Shown: positions 15,870-24,914, counted from the stretch's first letter. The stretch: DNA of 64,000 nucleotides from Clostridia bacterium (GCA_017416765.1 JAFQBE010000013.1:1-64000), one strand, 5' to 3'. A program made the numbers and translations. Notes: generated by a model not told the origin, from the letters alone.

Positions 15870-17881
15870 AAAGAAAAGACAGAGAAAATCTTGAGTTTCT
15901 AAAAGAAACTCTGAAGCCTTTAAGCAACGAAAGCACACCCGATAATATCAGCACAAACAGCATTGTTTCGCTTGTTGCGGACAAAGAGCAGACAGGTATA
16001 AAGAAAAGAAAAAAGCGCAGAATACGCACACTTTCAACCGTTGCCGCGGCACTTGTTATCGCTATAGGGCTCGGTGTTTATATTGATTACGCAAACAGCC
16101 CGAAAATAAAGCAGATGCCCGACATGATAGCAGAAGCCGAAATTCCCCTTTCAGGCAACACAGAGCAGACAATAGTTGACTATTTCACTACCCTTCGTGC
16201 AGAATACGAAAAAGCACGCGTTGAAAACTTTTTCACCAACTTCGGCGACCTGAAATATAGTGCCGCTGTTGAAGACGGTTTGGTACTGAATGAGTCTGCA
16301 GACGATGGCGAAGCTGAAGCGCCTCAGAGTGCTGCCACGGGAGGAACGGACGCCCACGGTACAACAAATGTACAGGTTAAGGGAATTGATGAAGACGATA
16401 TACTGAAAAACGACGGCAGATACCTTTACATTCTCTCTGACCGCAGCCTGAAAATTGTTGACACACAGAGCATGAAGCTGCTCAGCGACACGCGCATTTC
16501 CTTCACCGAAAACCTGATTGACCCGAGTGGAATTTATATTTACGGCGACAAGCTTGCCGTAATCGGCACAAGCTGGCAGAAAGAAGTTAAAACACACGCT
16601 TTGCTTTTTGATATTTCCGACAAAGCAAAGCCTGAAATCACTTACGAATTCTCGCAGGACGGCAGTTTCTTTTCTTCCCGACTTGTTGATGGCAGAATAA
16701 TTCTTCTTTCACAGTACAGCGTAAACTGTTACGATTTAGAGCTTAAAAACGGCTACGCTGTATATGAAGACATAGCTCCGTCAATACGCATAAACGGCGA
16801 AGAATCAACGCTTGAAGCTCCTATGATAACCATACTTCCGCAGGAAAACCACTACTCCGAAACCTATACGGTTATGACGGTTATTGAACTCGATTCACAA
16901 AAAGCTATTTCAAAAACCTCTGCCGTACTCGGTTCAGGCCATGAGGTTTACTGCACAAGCGAAAACCTCTACATCATCACACAGAGGTACGATAACGAAA
17001 ACAGATTTATAAACCAGTCCTCAACTGTTACAGTAATTTACCGTTTTTCTCTTGAAAACGGCATCATAACAGCCAACGGTAAGGGCGAGGTTGCAGGCAG
17101 AATACTCAATCAGTTTTCAATTGACGAAAAGGGTGATTATATCCGCATAGCTACAACGCTCACAGAATCCAACCAGATTGCCGTGCTTGATAAAAATTTA
17201 AAGCAGGTTGCCAAAATAGACGGCATTGCCCCCGGTGAAACAATACAGTCTGTCCGCTACATCGGCGATTACGGCTATGTGGTAACCTTCAGGCAGACCG
17301 ACCCGCTGTTTGTAATTGATTTTAAGGATATGAAGAATCCGAAAATCGTCGGCGAGCTTAAAATTCCGGGCTTTTCAAGCTACCTGCACCCGTTCAACGG
17401 CTACCTTGTAGGCATAGGCACAGACGGTGATGCTGACGGTGCGACAGACGGACTTAAAATTTCACTTTTCGATATCAGCGACCCGACAAGCCCACAGGAA
17501 ATTGACAGATTTATCGTTGACCACGCATATGTAAACAGCCTGCACAAAACGGTTATGGACTGCTCACACAAGAACATTTTAGGCTTTATTTTCACGGATT
17601 ACAACACAGGCAAAGCGAATTTCTGCACGCTCAGAATAAAGGAAGGTAAAATAGAACACATAGGCACTTACACAAATTCGCTTGAATCAGAAAGCCATGA
17701 AAGCAAGCGCTACGATGCGGCAGGCAACGAATATATTTTCTACTACGATTCAGCCGCAACGGATACCTCAAGCATAATGCGCGGCACATATATCGGCGAT
17801 ACACTTTATACCGTTTCAAGAACAAGAATCTGCTCCTATCCCCTTGAAGGCGGAAAGCTGATAGACAGGGTGGATTATTAA
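15866..17881 (+). CDS. Membrane-anchored beta-propeller protein, likely partner of the ECF sigma factor
   Basis: The 671-residue protein has a cytoplasmic N-terminal segment (1-51), a strongly basic stretch (KKRKKRR), one transmembrane helix (about 55-75) and a large external region. The external part carries VKGIDEDDILKNDGRYLYILSDRS and then repeated four-stranded blades up to the C terminus, matching the secreted beta-propeller family PF09826. Asp-rich loops such as GTDGDADGATDG could bind calcium. The four-base overlap with the sigma factor suggests the N-terminal segment acts as an anti-sigma domain and the propeller as sensor; this is inference. The gene ends at a palindromic repeat. Confidence 0.85.
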   Translation: MKRKDRENLEFLKETLKPLSNESTPDNISTNSIVSLVADKEQTGIKKRKKRRIRTLSTVAAALVIAIGLGVYIDYANSPKIKQMPDMIAEAEIPLSGNTEQTIVDYFTTLRAEYEKARVENFFTNFGDLKYSAAVEDGLVLNESADDGEAEAPQSAATGGTDAHGTTNVQVKGIDEDDILKNDGRYLYILSDRSLKIVDTQSMKLLSDTRISFTENLIDPSGIYIYGDKLAVIGTSWQKEVKTHALLFDISDKAKPEITYEFSQDGSFFSSRLVDGRIILLSQYSVNCYDLELKNGYAVYEDIAPSIRINGEESTLEAPMITILPQENHYSETYTVMTVIELDSQKAISKTSAVLGSGHEVYCTSENLYIITQRYDNENRFINQSSTVTVIYRFSLENGIITANGKGEVAGRILNQFSIDEKGDYIRIATTLTESNQIAVLDKNLKQVAKIDGIAPGETIQSVRYIGDYGYVVTFRQTDPLFVIDFKDMKNPKIVGELKIPGFSSYLHPFNGYLVGIGTDGDADGATDGLKISLFDISDPTSPQEIDRFIVDHAYVNSLHKTVMDCSHKNILGFIFTDYNTGKANFCTLRIKEGKIEHIGTYTNSLESESHESKRYDAAGNEYIFYYDSAATDTSSIMRGTYIGDTLYTVSRTRICSYPLEGGKLIDRVDY

Positions 17882-17882
17882 A

Positions 17883-18020
17883 TTACAGTTTATCTGTCTG
17901 ATGACAGATAAAAATTATGAATTAGGAATTGTTGGCGGGACACCCGCACCCGAAAATATAAGTATATAATTGGGTGTGGGCGAAGCCCACCCTTTAATTC
18001 CTAATTCCGAATTCTTAATT
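17883..18020. repeat. Composite intergenic palindromic repeat
   Basis: The block contains a hairpin TTATCTGTC/GACAGATAA (about 17890-17912), an outer pair AATTAGGAATT and AATTCCTAATT, the dispersed core in reverse orientation (GGCGGGACACCCGCACCC, about 17934-17951) and a hairpin GGGTGTGGGC/GCCCACCC. The core recurs at about 29972 and 54009. The repeat accidentally opens a reading frame that is unlikely to be a gene. Confidence 0.75.
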
Positions 18021-18049
18021 CCTAATTGGCTCGATAAACTGAAATTTAC

Positions 18050-18085
18050 ACAAACGCAAAAGCGGCAGACCGAAGTCTGCCGCTT
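18050..18085 (-). terminator. Terminator of the GPH transporter gene
   Basis: Read on the minus strand, AAGCGGCAGAC and GTCTGCCGCTT arms with loop TTCG are followed by TTGCGTTTGTG. It is directly downstream of the transporter stop. Confidence 0.7.
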
Positions 18086-18093
18086 GATTTATT

Positions 18094-19614
18094 TTATTTT
18101 GCGCTTGAATTTGCCTGTGCTTCGCGTCTTGCTGCGAGTTCCTCAACAATTCTCTGCTTTTCCTTACCCGAAATTTTGTAGAAGAACATCGGGATTGAGC
18201 AGAGCAGCATGCTTACACCGGGAACGATGGAAACCAGTGAGAACATTCCGAAATTCTGAATTCTTGTAAGCTCTGTTGCGGCCTTTACAACAGTATCGCT
18301 GAGCATCATTGACGGGTCAATATCAATAAACATATACATAAGAATAATGCCGCTTGTTGCAAGTGCGTTGCCAAGCTTATTTACAAAGCCCTGGCAGGCT
18401 GAACCCAGACCGTTATCGCGGAAGCCTGTTTCAAGCTCAAGGTAGTCAAGGCAGTCGCCAATCATAGCGTTGGAAACAACATTGAGAACACCAAGAGGAA
18501 TACATGAAATAAGAATGAAGGGAATGCAGATGTAGAGGTTAGCCGTAAACCAACCGATAAGTGTTGTGAAAATGCTTGCGACAAAGCCTGCAAGGCAGGT
18601 TGTAATAACAATCTTCTTGTAATCAAACTTGCGCATTAACTTAGGCATAAGCAGCATTGCGCCGAACATACCTACAATAGCACAAACCTGGAAAATGGTT
18701 TTAACCTTACCGACACTGTCAGATATAAGCTGTGTTTTTAATTCAATATCCATATCCGGAGTAAGCTCGGGACCGATATAGAAAGCGTAACGCGCAACGT
18801 GAACAGCCGCAGCCTGAACCATGTATCTGCCGCTGGAAAGAACACCCATTGCAACAACAAGCATAAGCGGCTTACAGGTGAAGATTCGCTTGAGGCTTGA
18901 AGGCTCACCGGGCTGGCGTACCTTTACAGGCGGAATAATACGCTCTTTGATATGGCGGTAGGAATTGGCATACATAACCGTACCGATTACAACGGTAAAG
19001 AGCGCAATAAGAAAATACTTTTGCTTTTCAAACTCAATTCCGCTTGTGCCGAGAATTGTTGAAAGGCTGACTCCGCCCACTGTTATACTTGCAACAAGGA
19101 AGAATACTTCGGGCAGAGCTGAACCTATACCGTTGAGGTTTTTGGTATAGGAAATAACATAGCCGCGTTCTTCTGCACCCGGTGTCATAAGGTTGGGCAG
19201 ACCCCAGAACGGAACATCAGCCATAGTATATGCCATACCCCAAAGTATGTATGTAGCAGCGGCATAAACCATAAGCCCTGTTGTATTCATATTCGGAGCG
19301 TAATACATGAGCAGCGTAAGCACCGCAATAGGCGGTACGGCATAGAGAATATACTTCTTCATTTTGCCGCGTTTTGTAGGCTCTCTGCGGTCCGCTATCA
19401 TACCCATAAGCGGGTCATTTATCGCGTCCCATATTCTTGCGCCAAGCATAAGAATAAGCACGAATGCCAGCGGAAGCTGTAAAACGTTTACGTAATAGTC
19501 GCTGATGTAGCTTGACATCATGGCATAAATCATGCCCTGACCCATAGCACCTATCGCGAACATATTCAGTTCTTTTTTAGGGACTACATATCCCTCTCTT
19601 GTAGCTTTTGCCAT
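18094..19614 (-). CDS. GPH-family (MFS) sugar:cation symporter
   Basis: This is a 506-residue membrane protein with about twelve hydrophobic segments. Features of the glycoside-pentoside-hexuronide family are visible: the conserved LGARIWDAINDPLMGMIADR in the helix 2-3 region and a long central loop before VRQPGEPSSLKRIFTCKPL. Such transporters import glycosides with sodium or protons. The substrate is not predictable from sequence. The ATG at 19614 is chosen because GAAAGGATGCAG lies directly upstream; the longer frame to 19719 has no ribosome site. It stands alone, without an adjacent glycosidase gene. Confidence 0.9.
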   Translation of the reverse strand: MAKATREGYVVPKKELNMFAIGAMGQGMIYAMMSSYISDYYVNVLQLPLAFVLILMLGARIWDAINDPLMGMIADRREPTKRGKMKKYILYAVPPIAVLTLLMYYAPNMNTTGLMVYAAATYILWGMAYTMADVPFWGLPNLMTPGAEERGYVISYTKNLNGIGSALPEVFFLVASITVGGVSLSTILGTSGIEFEKQKYFLIALFTVVIGTVMYANSYRHIKERIIPPVKVRQPGEPSSLKRIFTCKPLMLVVAMGVLSSGRYMVQAAAVHVARYAFYIGPELTPDMDIELKTQLISDSVGKVKTIFQVCAIVGMFGAMLLMPKLMRKFDYKKIVITTCLAGFVASIFTTLIGWFTANLYICIPFILISCIPLGVLNVVSNAMIGDCLDYLELETGFRDNGLGSACQGFVNKLGNALATSGIILMYMFIDIDPSMMLSDTVVKAATELTRIQNFGMFSLVSIVPGVSMLLCSIPMFFYKISGKEKQRIVEELAARREAQANSSAK

Positions 19615-19707
19615 ATTCTGCATCCTTTCATAAAAGAAATTGCTGAAATAAATGATACCATACGAAAGCCTTATAGTAAATAGCAACACAAAAAATTTAC
19701 AAATACA

Positions 19708-19741
19708 AAAAAGATGCATACTTTAACAAGTACACATCTTT
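19708..19741 (-). terminator. Terminator after the nucleotidyltransferase gene
   Basis: Minus-strand arms AAAGATG and CATCTTT extend through ACTT/AAGT inner pairing and are followed by TTTTGTATTTG. Confidence 0.6.
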
Positions 19742-19748
19742 GAGTATT

Positions 19749-20489
19749 TTATTGATTTGCAAATTTTCTTTCTGCTATTTCAAGGTCTTCAAAGCTGTCA
19801 ACCTCTGCCCATTCGTCGGCACTTACGCGAAGCACGCGTATATCGTTGCGGTAGTAAACAAGCGAACCGAGAACAAATTCGTAATAATTGTCAAGGTCCT
19901 GCGTTTTTACATAGGTTTCAACAGCAGGATAGAATTTATTTTTAAGGAAGTTTTTGGTAAACTTATAGATATTTACTGTTTTGAGTGCATCGGTAAAATC
20001 AAAATTTTCATCCTGAAAACGCTTTACTACAAGACGCTTTGCATTATCCTTTTCATCGGCAAAAACAACTGTGCCGTCCATAGTTTCGGCATCGTACGGG
20101 CTTACCATAATGCTGCATTCGCCACCCGTTTCAAGCAGCTTGCCTATAAGCTCCTTATGATAAAACAGGTCACATTCAAGCAACAAAGCATCATCGTGAA
20201 TGTAATCCTTAGTAAGATAAAAAGAATATACATTGTTGGTTGAAGCGTATTCGGGATTTTCAACATAGCTGATAGCCATGCCGTTGTAGCTGTAGCCTAT
20301 GGTTTCAATAAGCATTTCGTGCTTGTAGCCTACAACAATAACCGTACGCTCAACACCGTAGGATGAAAGTATATCCAGCGCGTTTATAATAAGCGGTTTA
20401 CCGTTGACCTTTACCAGGGACTTGGGGCATTCATCGGTAAGGGGGCTGAGCCTTTTGCCCATACCTGCCGCCAGAATTATAGCCTGCAA
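19749..20489 (-). CDS. Sugar-phosphate/phosphocholine-type nucleotidyltransferase (LicC-like)
   Basis: A 246-residue GT-A-fold nucleotidyltransferase. The nucleotide-binding motif LAAGMGKRLSPLT, with PKSLVKVNGKPLI, is at the N terminus. A metal-site aspartate is in LLECDLFYH (about 110), and EVDSFEDLEIAE closes the fold. Overall it resembles LicC-like phosphocholine cytidylyltransferases and related sugar-phosphate enzymes; the substrate is uncertain. The start is best placed at TTG 20489, with AAGGAG eight bases upstream. The GTG at 20498 overlaps the ribosome site itself and cannot be used. Confidence 0.8.
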   Translation of the reverse strand: MQAIILAAGMGKRLSPLTDECPKSLVKVNGKPLIINALDILSSYGVERTVIVVGYKHEMLIETIGYSYNGMAISYVENPEYASTNNVYSFYLTKDYIHDDALLLECDLFYHKELIGKLLETGGECSIMVSPYDAETMDGTVVFADEKDNAKRLVVKRFQDENFDFTDALKTVNIYKFTKNFLKNKFYPAVETYVKTQDLDNYYEFVLGSLVYYRNDIRVLRVSADEWAEVDSFEDLEIAERKFANQ

Positions 20490-20622
20490 AAATGTCACTC
20501 CTTAATTTGTCATAGCGACTTTAACTTATACAGTATATCATTAATCGCAGAATAAATCAAGCACTGTTATATCCCTGTTACCTTTTTCGACTGATTTTTA
20601 TGCGTTATTAATCTTTATTTTG

Positions 20623-20651
20623 TTGACATATGCGTTAATTTAATATATCAT
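20623..20651 (+). promoter_or_regulatory. Sigma-A promoter of the DUF5058 pair
   Basis: TTGACA (20623-20628), a 17-base spacer and TATCAT (20646-20651), 36 bases before the start codon. Confidence 0.75.
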
Positions 20652-20686
20652 ATCATTTATAAAATTAATTAAGGATTGGTGATATC

Positions 20687-21526
20687 ATGGGTGATTTCAA
20701 CAACAGCAGCCTCGGTTTGTATCTAATCGCAGGCGCAGTTATCCTGTTCGTCCTTGCCCAGTCGGTTTTCTTCCTTGTAAAAGCATGGAAGCAGGGTAAA
20801 GCCCTTGGTCTGGACAAGTCAAAGCTCCGCAACGCCGTAACATCAAGCGCACTGTTTACCGTTCCGTCGGCTCTTTCGGTACTTGCAACGGTTATTGCAC
20901 TCGCTCCCGCACTCGGTCTTGTTATTCCTTGGGTCCGTCTTTCGGTTATCGGTAACCTCATGTACGAAACAACTGCAGCTGAAGCCGCAATGGAAGCAAT
21001 GGGACATCAGGGCGGTATGGCAGTACCGGTTACAGACCCCACGGTTTATGCAGGTGTAGCCTGGGTTATGACGCTCGGTATATGCTTCTCTCTCGTAATT
21101 CTCCCCTTCCTTGCAAAGCCTCTGCACAAAAAATTCCTTGCAGCAGGCAAGAAGGACGAAGCTACAGAAGAATCAGCAGGAAATGCACAAACCGATAAAA
21201 AGAAAAAGAGAACTATTGGCGGCTTTATCAATGATTTTGCCACACCCGCAATTTTCATTGGTCTTATAGGTGCATTCATTGCCCGCGCAATCATAGGCGG
21301 CGGCAAGCCCGAAACCTTTGGCGACGGTGCAGGCGTGCTTTCAATAATCACACTTGTAGTTGCCGTTGTTGTTTCAATTGCGCTTGAAATCCTCGCAAAG
21401 AAGCTCAAGCTCACATGGCTCGAACCTTTCGTTATGCCCATAGGCATGATAGTTGCAATGGTAGCCGCAATCGTATTTTTCAATGTTCTTCCCGAAGACA
21501 TTGCAATGCTTGAATGGAGGGGTTAA
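20687..21526 (+). CDS. DUF5058-family membrane protein
   Basis: A 279-residue integral membrane protein with about six hydrophobic helices. A Lys-rich cytoplasmic loop (about 150-175, KKKKRT) separates an N-terminal group from a C-terminal group. The sequence matches my memory of DUF5058 proteins of Clostridia; their function is unknown, and a small-molecule transport role is only a guess. It has its own promoter, and its stop is two bases before the start codon of a second membrane protein. The two always being read together suggests one complex. Confidence 0.75.
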   Translation: MGDFNNSSLGLYLIAGAVILFVLAQSVFFLVKAWKQGKALGLDKSKLRNAVTSSALFTVPSALSVLATVIALAPALGLVIPWVRLSVIGNLMYETTAAEAAMEAMGHQGGMAVPVTDPTVYAGVAWVMTLGICFSLVILPFLAKPLHKKFLAAGKKDEATEESAGNAQTDKKKKRTIGGFINDFATPAIFIGLIGAFIARAIIGGGKPETFGDGAGVLSIITLVVAVVVSIALEILAKKLKLTWLEPFVMPIGMIVAMVAAIVFFNVLPEDIAMLEWRG

Positions 21527-21528
21527 AA

Positions 21529-22209
21529 ATGGCAAAGAACACAAACAAACCGTATATTGACCGCGTCCACTCATGGGGCAGAATTTCAAGCGTTACCGCA
21601 CTTTGCGTACTGCTTATGTTCCCCGTTGCAGTCTGCCTTTACCTTGATGTTTTCCCGCCCATCAGCGGTATTTTACAGGGCTTATTAAAGCTCATTCCGA
21701 CCTACTGGACTGTAGCTGTAGTTGAAGTTATTGTTTACACACCCATGCTTGGTGCAGGCGGCACATACCTTTCATTCGTTACAGGTAACATCGCAAACCT
21801 CAAGCTTCCCTGTGCTATCAGCGCAATGGAAGGTGCAGATGTTAAAGCAAACAGCGAAGAAGGCGAAGTTATTTCAACCATCGCAATTGCAACATCCGCT
21901 ATTGTTACAACAGCCGTTCTTGCAATAGGCATTATCGCTTTCGCTCCCTTCCTTCAGTCCTTCACTGAAAACGCACTTCTCAAGCCCGCATTTGCTCAGG
22001 TTCTCCCCGCACTTTTCGGTGCGCTCGGTGCAGGCTACTTCATCAAGCACTGGAGAATTTCCTTCTTCCCGATTATCGTTATGATTATCGTGCTTGTTTT
22101 CGCTCCCACAATGGGTGCAAGCACACTGCTTTTCGTCGGTATTGTTGCTTCAGTCGGCGGTGCACTTTTCATGTACAAAAAGGGTATGCTTGACAGAACA
22201 AAAATCTGA
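21529..22209 (+). CDS. Polytopic membrane protein, partner of the DUF5058 protein
   Basis: A 226-residue protein with about six hydrophobic helices and a short acidic loop (KANSEEGE, about 105). The glycine-rich YTPMLGAGGTYLSFVTGN (about 70-87) resembles a re-entrant or substrate-binding segment. I do not recognise the family. ATG at 21529 is chosen because GGAGGGG lies just upstream; an ATG at 21514 lies inside the previous gene and lacks a site. A terminator follows at 22229-22267. Confidence 0.7.
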   Translation: MAKNTNKPYIDRVHSWGRISSVTALCVLLMFPVAVCLYLDVFPPISGILQGLLKLIPTYWTVAVVEVIVYTPMLGAGGTYLSFVTGNIANLKLPCAISAMEGADVKANSEEGEVISTIAIATSAIVTTAVLAIGIIAFAPFLQSFTENALLKPAFAQVLPALFGALGAGYFIKHWRISFFPIIVMIIVLVFAPTMGASTLLFVGIVASVGGALFMYKKGMLDRTKI

Positions 22210-22228
22210 CATTAAAACCGAACAGGTT

Positions 22229-22267
22229 ATCAGCGCAGTGCTTATGGCATTGCGCTGATTTTTATTT
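22229..22267 (+). terminator. Terminator of the DUF5058 operon
   Basis: ATCAGCGCA and TGCGCTGAT arms are followed by TTTTATTTG. Confidence 0.85.
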
Positions 22268-22318
22268 GTTGGTATAATTATAATATTGATAAATAAACTT
22301 ACTTATGTTCGCCGACAT

Positions 22319-22333
22319 TCTCGCTTTGCGAGA
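22319..22333. repeat. Short hairpin upstream of the XRE gene
   Basis: TCTCGC-TTT-GCGAGA is a perfect 6-base stem with triloop, in the 206-base gap before the XRE regulator. A related CTCACTCGCAATTTGG string follows 40 bases later. It may be a leader structure or repeat debris. The rest of the gap holds only AT-rich sequence. Confidence 0.45.
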
Positions 22334-22415
22334 GTGATTTACGGAATGCGGGCTGTTATTCTCACTCGCAATTTGGTAGAATTAAGCTGCAAAAGCTAAA
22401 AAGGGAGGAATAGCC

Positions 22416-23699
22416 ATGGAACAAAAGACCATAGGCAGCTTCATAGCCGTACTGCGCAAGGCAAACGGCATGACACAAAAAGAGCTTGCAGAAAAGCTGA
22501 ACGTTTCAGACAAGGCGGTCAGCCGTTGGGAACGCGATGAATCCGCGCCCGATTTGACGCTGATACCTGTAATTGCTGATATTTTCGGCATTACAGCCGA
22601 TGAACTGCTGAGGGGTGAAAGAATAAGCACGCGGCATACAAATGAAGCTCAGACGGCAAAATCCGACAAACAGCTTAACTTCTTGCTCAACAGCAACATA
22701 ACAAAGCTGAAAATTCGCAGTATCATCAGCGGCGGTATTTCAATAATAGGCTTAATTGCTGCAATAATCTGCAATTCTGCTCTGCTTCGTTCAAGTCTTG
22801 GATTTTTTATCAGCTGTATATTCTATGTAATTGCAGGCATTTGCCAAGCCTGTTTTGCTGTAACGGCTTATTCTGCAATAAATTCGCCGGAATTTGACAG
22901 TGAAAAAATATCTGATTACAAAAAGCGTATAATAAAAATTACTTGTGCTGTTTTTTCTTTAATCGCAATTATGTTTACGGCAACTCTGCCGCTTTTACTC
23001 GGCGATGTTTATGTAGGAATTAACGGCGATGACTGGTTAATATATGCGCTTATTTGTCTGGCTGTTCTTGCTGTCGTTTCCACCTTCGGTTCATGGATTA
23101 TTCGCCTGCAATTAATCAAAAAGAATATTATTAAGGCAAATGAAAGTGAGATACAAAAAAACAAACTGAAAATTAAGACATCGGTTATTACTGCGGCTGT
23201 TCTCGCCATAAGTACATTCACTCATTTCGTTGTATACTCTTCTGTACCTCAATCCTTTTTTGCCAAAGGCACCGTACACACAAGCATAGAAGATTTTAAA
23301 AGCTATATTGAAACACCTAAAGAATACAATTACTATAACTACCATGTTTATCAGGAAATCCAAACACAAACCATGAATGAAAGTGTACCGGAATATGAAG
23401 ACATTTACGATACTGATTATGAACAGGAATGGCAGGAAATATTAGAGCAAAACGAAGGCATTGTCTATGATTTAAAAGGCAAAGAGCTTTTCAGATACTC
23501 ACATCTCAATGAGCTTGTAACCGAAATACATTTCAGCGAAAGCGAAAACAGACTGCCCATAACCACCTTCACCTATGAACAGCTGCGAGAAGGACAGAAC
23601 ATGAAAAACCTGTTTATATCCGTACCGTTCATTTTGCTGTATGTAATTGAAATAATTTCAGCTTTTCTTATTTATCGAAAGAAAATCAACCGGCTATAA
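22416..23699 (+). CDS. XRE-family regulator with a membrane C-terminal part
   Basis: The 427-residue protein has an N-terminal helix-turn-helix (about 6-62) with RKANGMTQKELAEKLNVSDK and AVSRWERDESAPDL, a Cro/C1-type DNA-binding fold. Several hydrophobic helices follow, at about 103-125, 128-150, 168-190, 208-228, 253-272 and near the C terminus (about 398-420), with an acidic external loop between (about 275-395). Membrane-bound XRE proteins of this shape usually regulate neighbouring genes, but the ligand is unknown. AGGGAGGA lies just upstream of the ATG. It converges on rplL across a shared terminator. Confidence 0.85.
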   Translation: MEQKTIGSFIAVLRKANGMTQKELAEKLNVSDKAVSRWERDESAPDLTLIPVIADIFGITADELLRGERISTRHTNEAQTAKSDKQLNFLLNSNITKLKIRSIISGGISIIGLIAAIICNSALLRSSLGFFISCIFYVIAGICQACFAVTAYSAINSPEFDSEKISDYKKRIIKITCAVFSLIAIMFTATLPLLLGDVYVGINGDDWLIYALICLAVLAVVSTFGSWIIRLQLIKKNIIKANESEIQKNKLKIKTSVITAAVLAISTFTHFVVYSSVPQSFFAKGTVHTSIEDFKSYIETPKEYNYYNYHVYQEIQTQTMNESVPEYEDIYDTDYEQEWQEILEQNEGIVYDLKGKELFRYSHLNELVTEIHFSESENRLPITTFTYEQLREGQNMKNLFISVPFILLYVIEIISAFLIYRKKINRL

Positions 23700-23706
23700 A
23701 ATGCCA

Positions 23707-23740
23707 AAAGCGCGCACCCAAACGGGTACGCGCTTTTATG
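23707..23740. terminator. Bidirectional terminator between XRE gene and rplL
   Basis: AAAAGCGCG-CACCC-AAAC-GGGTA-CGCGCTTTT has A-rich and T-rich flanks on both sides, serving both convergent units. Confidence 0.8.
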
Positions 23741-23756
23741 TTGCATTGAGCTAAGC

Positions 23757-24128
23757 TTATTTGAGTTCGACCTTTGCGCCAACTTCTTCGAGCTTTGCCT
23801 TTGCAGCTTCTGCATCGTCCTTGGAAACAGCTTCCTTGAGAGTCTTGGGAGCGCCGTCAACAAGAGCCTTAGCTTCTGCAAGACCAAGACCTGTGATTTC
23901 ACGAACAGCCTTGATAACCTTGATCTTTTCTGCGCCAACTTCAGCGAGAACAACATCAAATTCTGTCTTTTCTTCTGCTGCTGCAGCTGCTTCTGCGGGA
24001 GCTGCAACTGCAACTGCTGCTGCAGCGGATACGCCGAATTCTTCCTCAACAGCGTGTACAAGCTCGGAGAGCTCGAGAACTGTGAGGCCCTTAAGTGTTT
24101 CAATGATAGAAGTAATCTTCTCTGACAT
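23757..24128 (-). CDS. rplL: 50S ribosomal protein L7/L12
   Basis: The stalk protein that recruits translation factors to the ribosome. The 123-residue product has the N-terminal dimerisation helices ([27 protein letters not shown] region), an Ala/Glu-rich hinge (about 33-55) and the C-terminal factor-binding domain with [20 protein letters not shown] and [16 protein letters not shown] precedes the ATG. It is the last gene of the block. In most Firmicutes rpoB follows, but here transcription ends at a terminator facing an XRE regulator. Confidence 0.97.
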   Translation of the reverse strand: MSEKITSIIETLKGLTVLELSELVHAVEEEFGVSAAAAVAVAAPAEAAAAAEEKTEFDVVLAEVGAEKIKVIKAVREITGLGLAEAKALVDGAPKTLKEAVSKDDAEAAKAKLEEVGAKVELK

Positions 24129-24185
24129 GATTTTTAACCTCCGAATAACAATAAATTAGTTTTTGTTTTTGATAATTTGTTTGAT

Positions 24186-24749
24186 TTAGGCTTCTGCGGA
24201 AGCTTCTGCCGGAGCTTCTTCAGCTGCGGGAGCTGCTTGAGCGAGAGCTGCATCTGCGCCACCCTTATCGACAATAGCCTGGATAGCACGTGCGAATGCT
24301 GAAATGGGAGCATTGAAAGCGTTGCAAACTGTAGCGAGAAGGATTTCTCTGCTGGGAAGCTTTGCAAGGCTTGCAATCTTTTCAAGGCTGATGATTTCCT
24401 TATCAAGGTAACCGCTCTTAACCTCGAAGGTCTTGCTTGTGTCTGCGTACTTGCTCAGGATACGTGCTGCTGCAACGTAATCGTCTGCGCTTGTAGCAAT
24501 AGCTGTTGTGCCGTTGAGTACTTCCTCGGGAATTTCGAGCTCTGCTTCCTTAGCTGCGAGCTTGAGAAGAGTGTTCTTAACTACGGAGTACTTAACGCCG
24601 GCTTCTCTGAGTTCCTTACGGAGCTTAGTATCGTCAGCAACGGAAATACCGCTGTAATTAACGATAACGCCTGCACATGAATTTTTAAGATCTTCGGCGA
24701 GTGCTGCGACTGCCTGCTTCTTTTGTTCAAGAACTGCTGCGCTTGGCAT
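24186..24749 (-). CDS. rplJ: 50S ribosomal protein L10
   Basis: L10 anchors the L7/L12 dimers to 23S rRNA. The 187-residue protein has LRKELREAGVKYSVVKNTLL near the N terminus and an Ala/Glu-rich C-terminal helix ending AEEAPAEASAEA that binds L12 dimers. GGAGGTG lies just upstream of the ATG. Expression is likely controlled by the L10 leader and attenuator at 24779-24910: excess L10(L12) binds the leader and favours termination. Confidence 0.97.
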   Translation of the reverse strand: MPSAAVLEQKKQAVAALAEDLKNSCAGVIVNYSGISVADDTKLRKELREAGVKYSVVKNTLLKLAAKEAELEIPEEVLNGTTAIATSADDYVAAARILSKYADTSKTFEVKSGYLDKEIISLEKIASLAKLPSREILLATVCNAFNAPISAFARAIQAIVDKGGADAALAQAAPAAEEAPAEASAEA

Positions 24750-24778
24750 GGTGAGTTCACCTCCGAAAAAATAAATAT

Positions 24779-24814
24779 CAAAAAAGCTCTGCCCACCTTA
24801 TTGGAGGACAGAGC
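24779..24814 (-). terminator. Attenuator hairpin of the L10 leader
   Basis: Minus-strand GCTCTGTCC and GGGCAGAGC arms with TCCAATAAGGT between them are followed by TTTTTT. The terminator stands 30 bases before the rplJ start. Confidence 0.85.
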
Positions 24815-24910
24815 ATAAAAACACAAAAATGTTTTAAACAGCTTCATCCTCGGCAGGCGGAAAACCTTTGAGCAATTAACAAATTGCACCTGCTGTCTTT
24901 GGAACAGCTT
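24779..24910 (-). ncRNA. L10 leader (ribosomal protein autoregulatory mRNA leader)
   Basis: On the minus strand, the RNA between the rplJ promoter and rplJ carries AAAGACAGCAGGTGC, a spacer with AATTTGTTAATT, and CCGCCTGCCGAGGATG. This is the arrangement of the Firmicutes L10 leader, whose kink-turn stem binds L10(L12)4. It ends in a strong terminator hairpin (24814-24786) with U-run, giving transcription attenuation. Confidence 0.85.
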
Positions 24911-24914
24911 GGAT

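Noticed and set aside
17970..18269. Plus-strand open frame with repeated LIPNSEFLIPN-like text
   Set aside because: The repeat in protein comes from the AATTCCTAATTCC palindromic DNA repeat, and the frame then runs antisense into the transporter gene.
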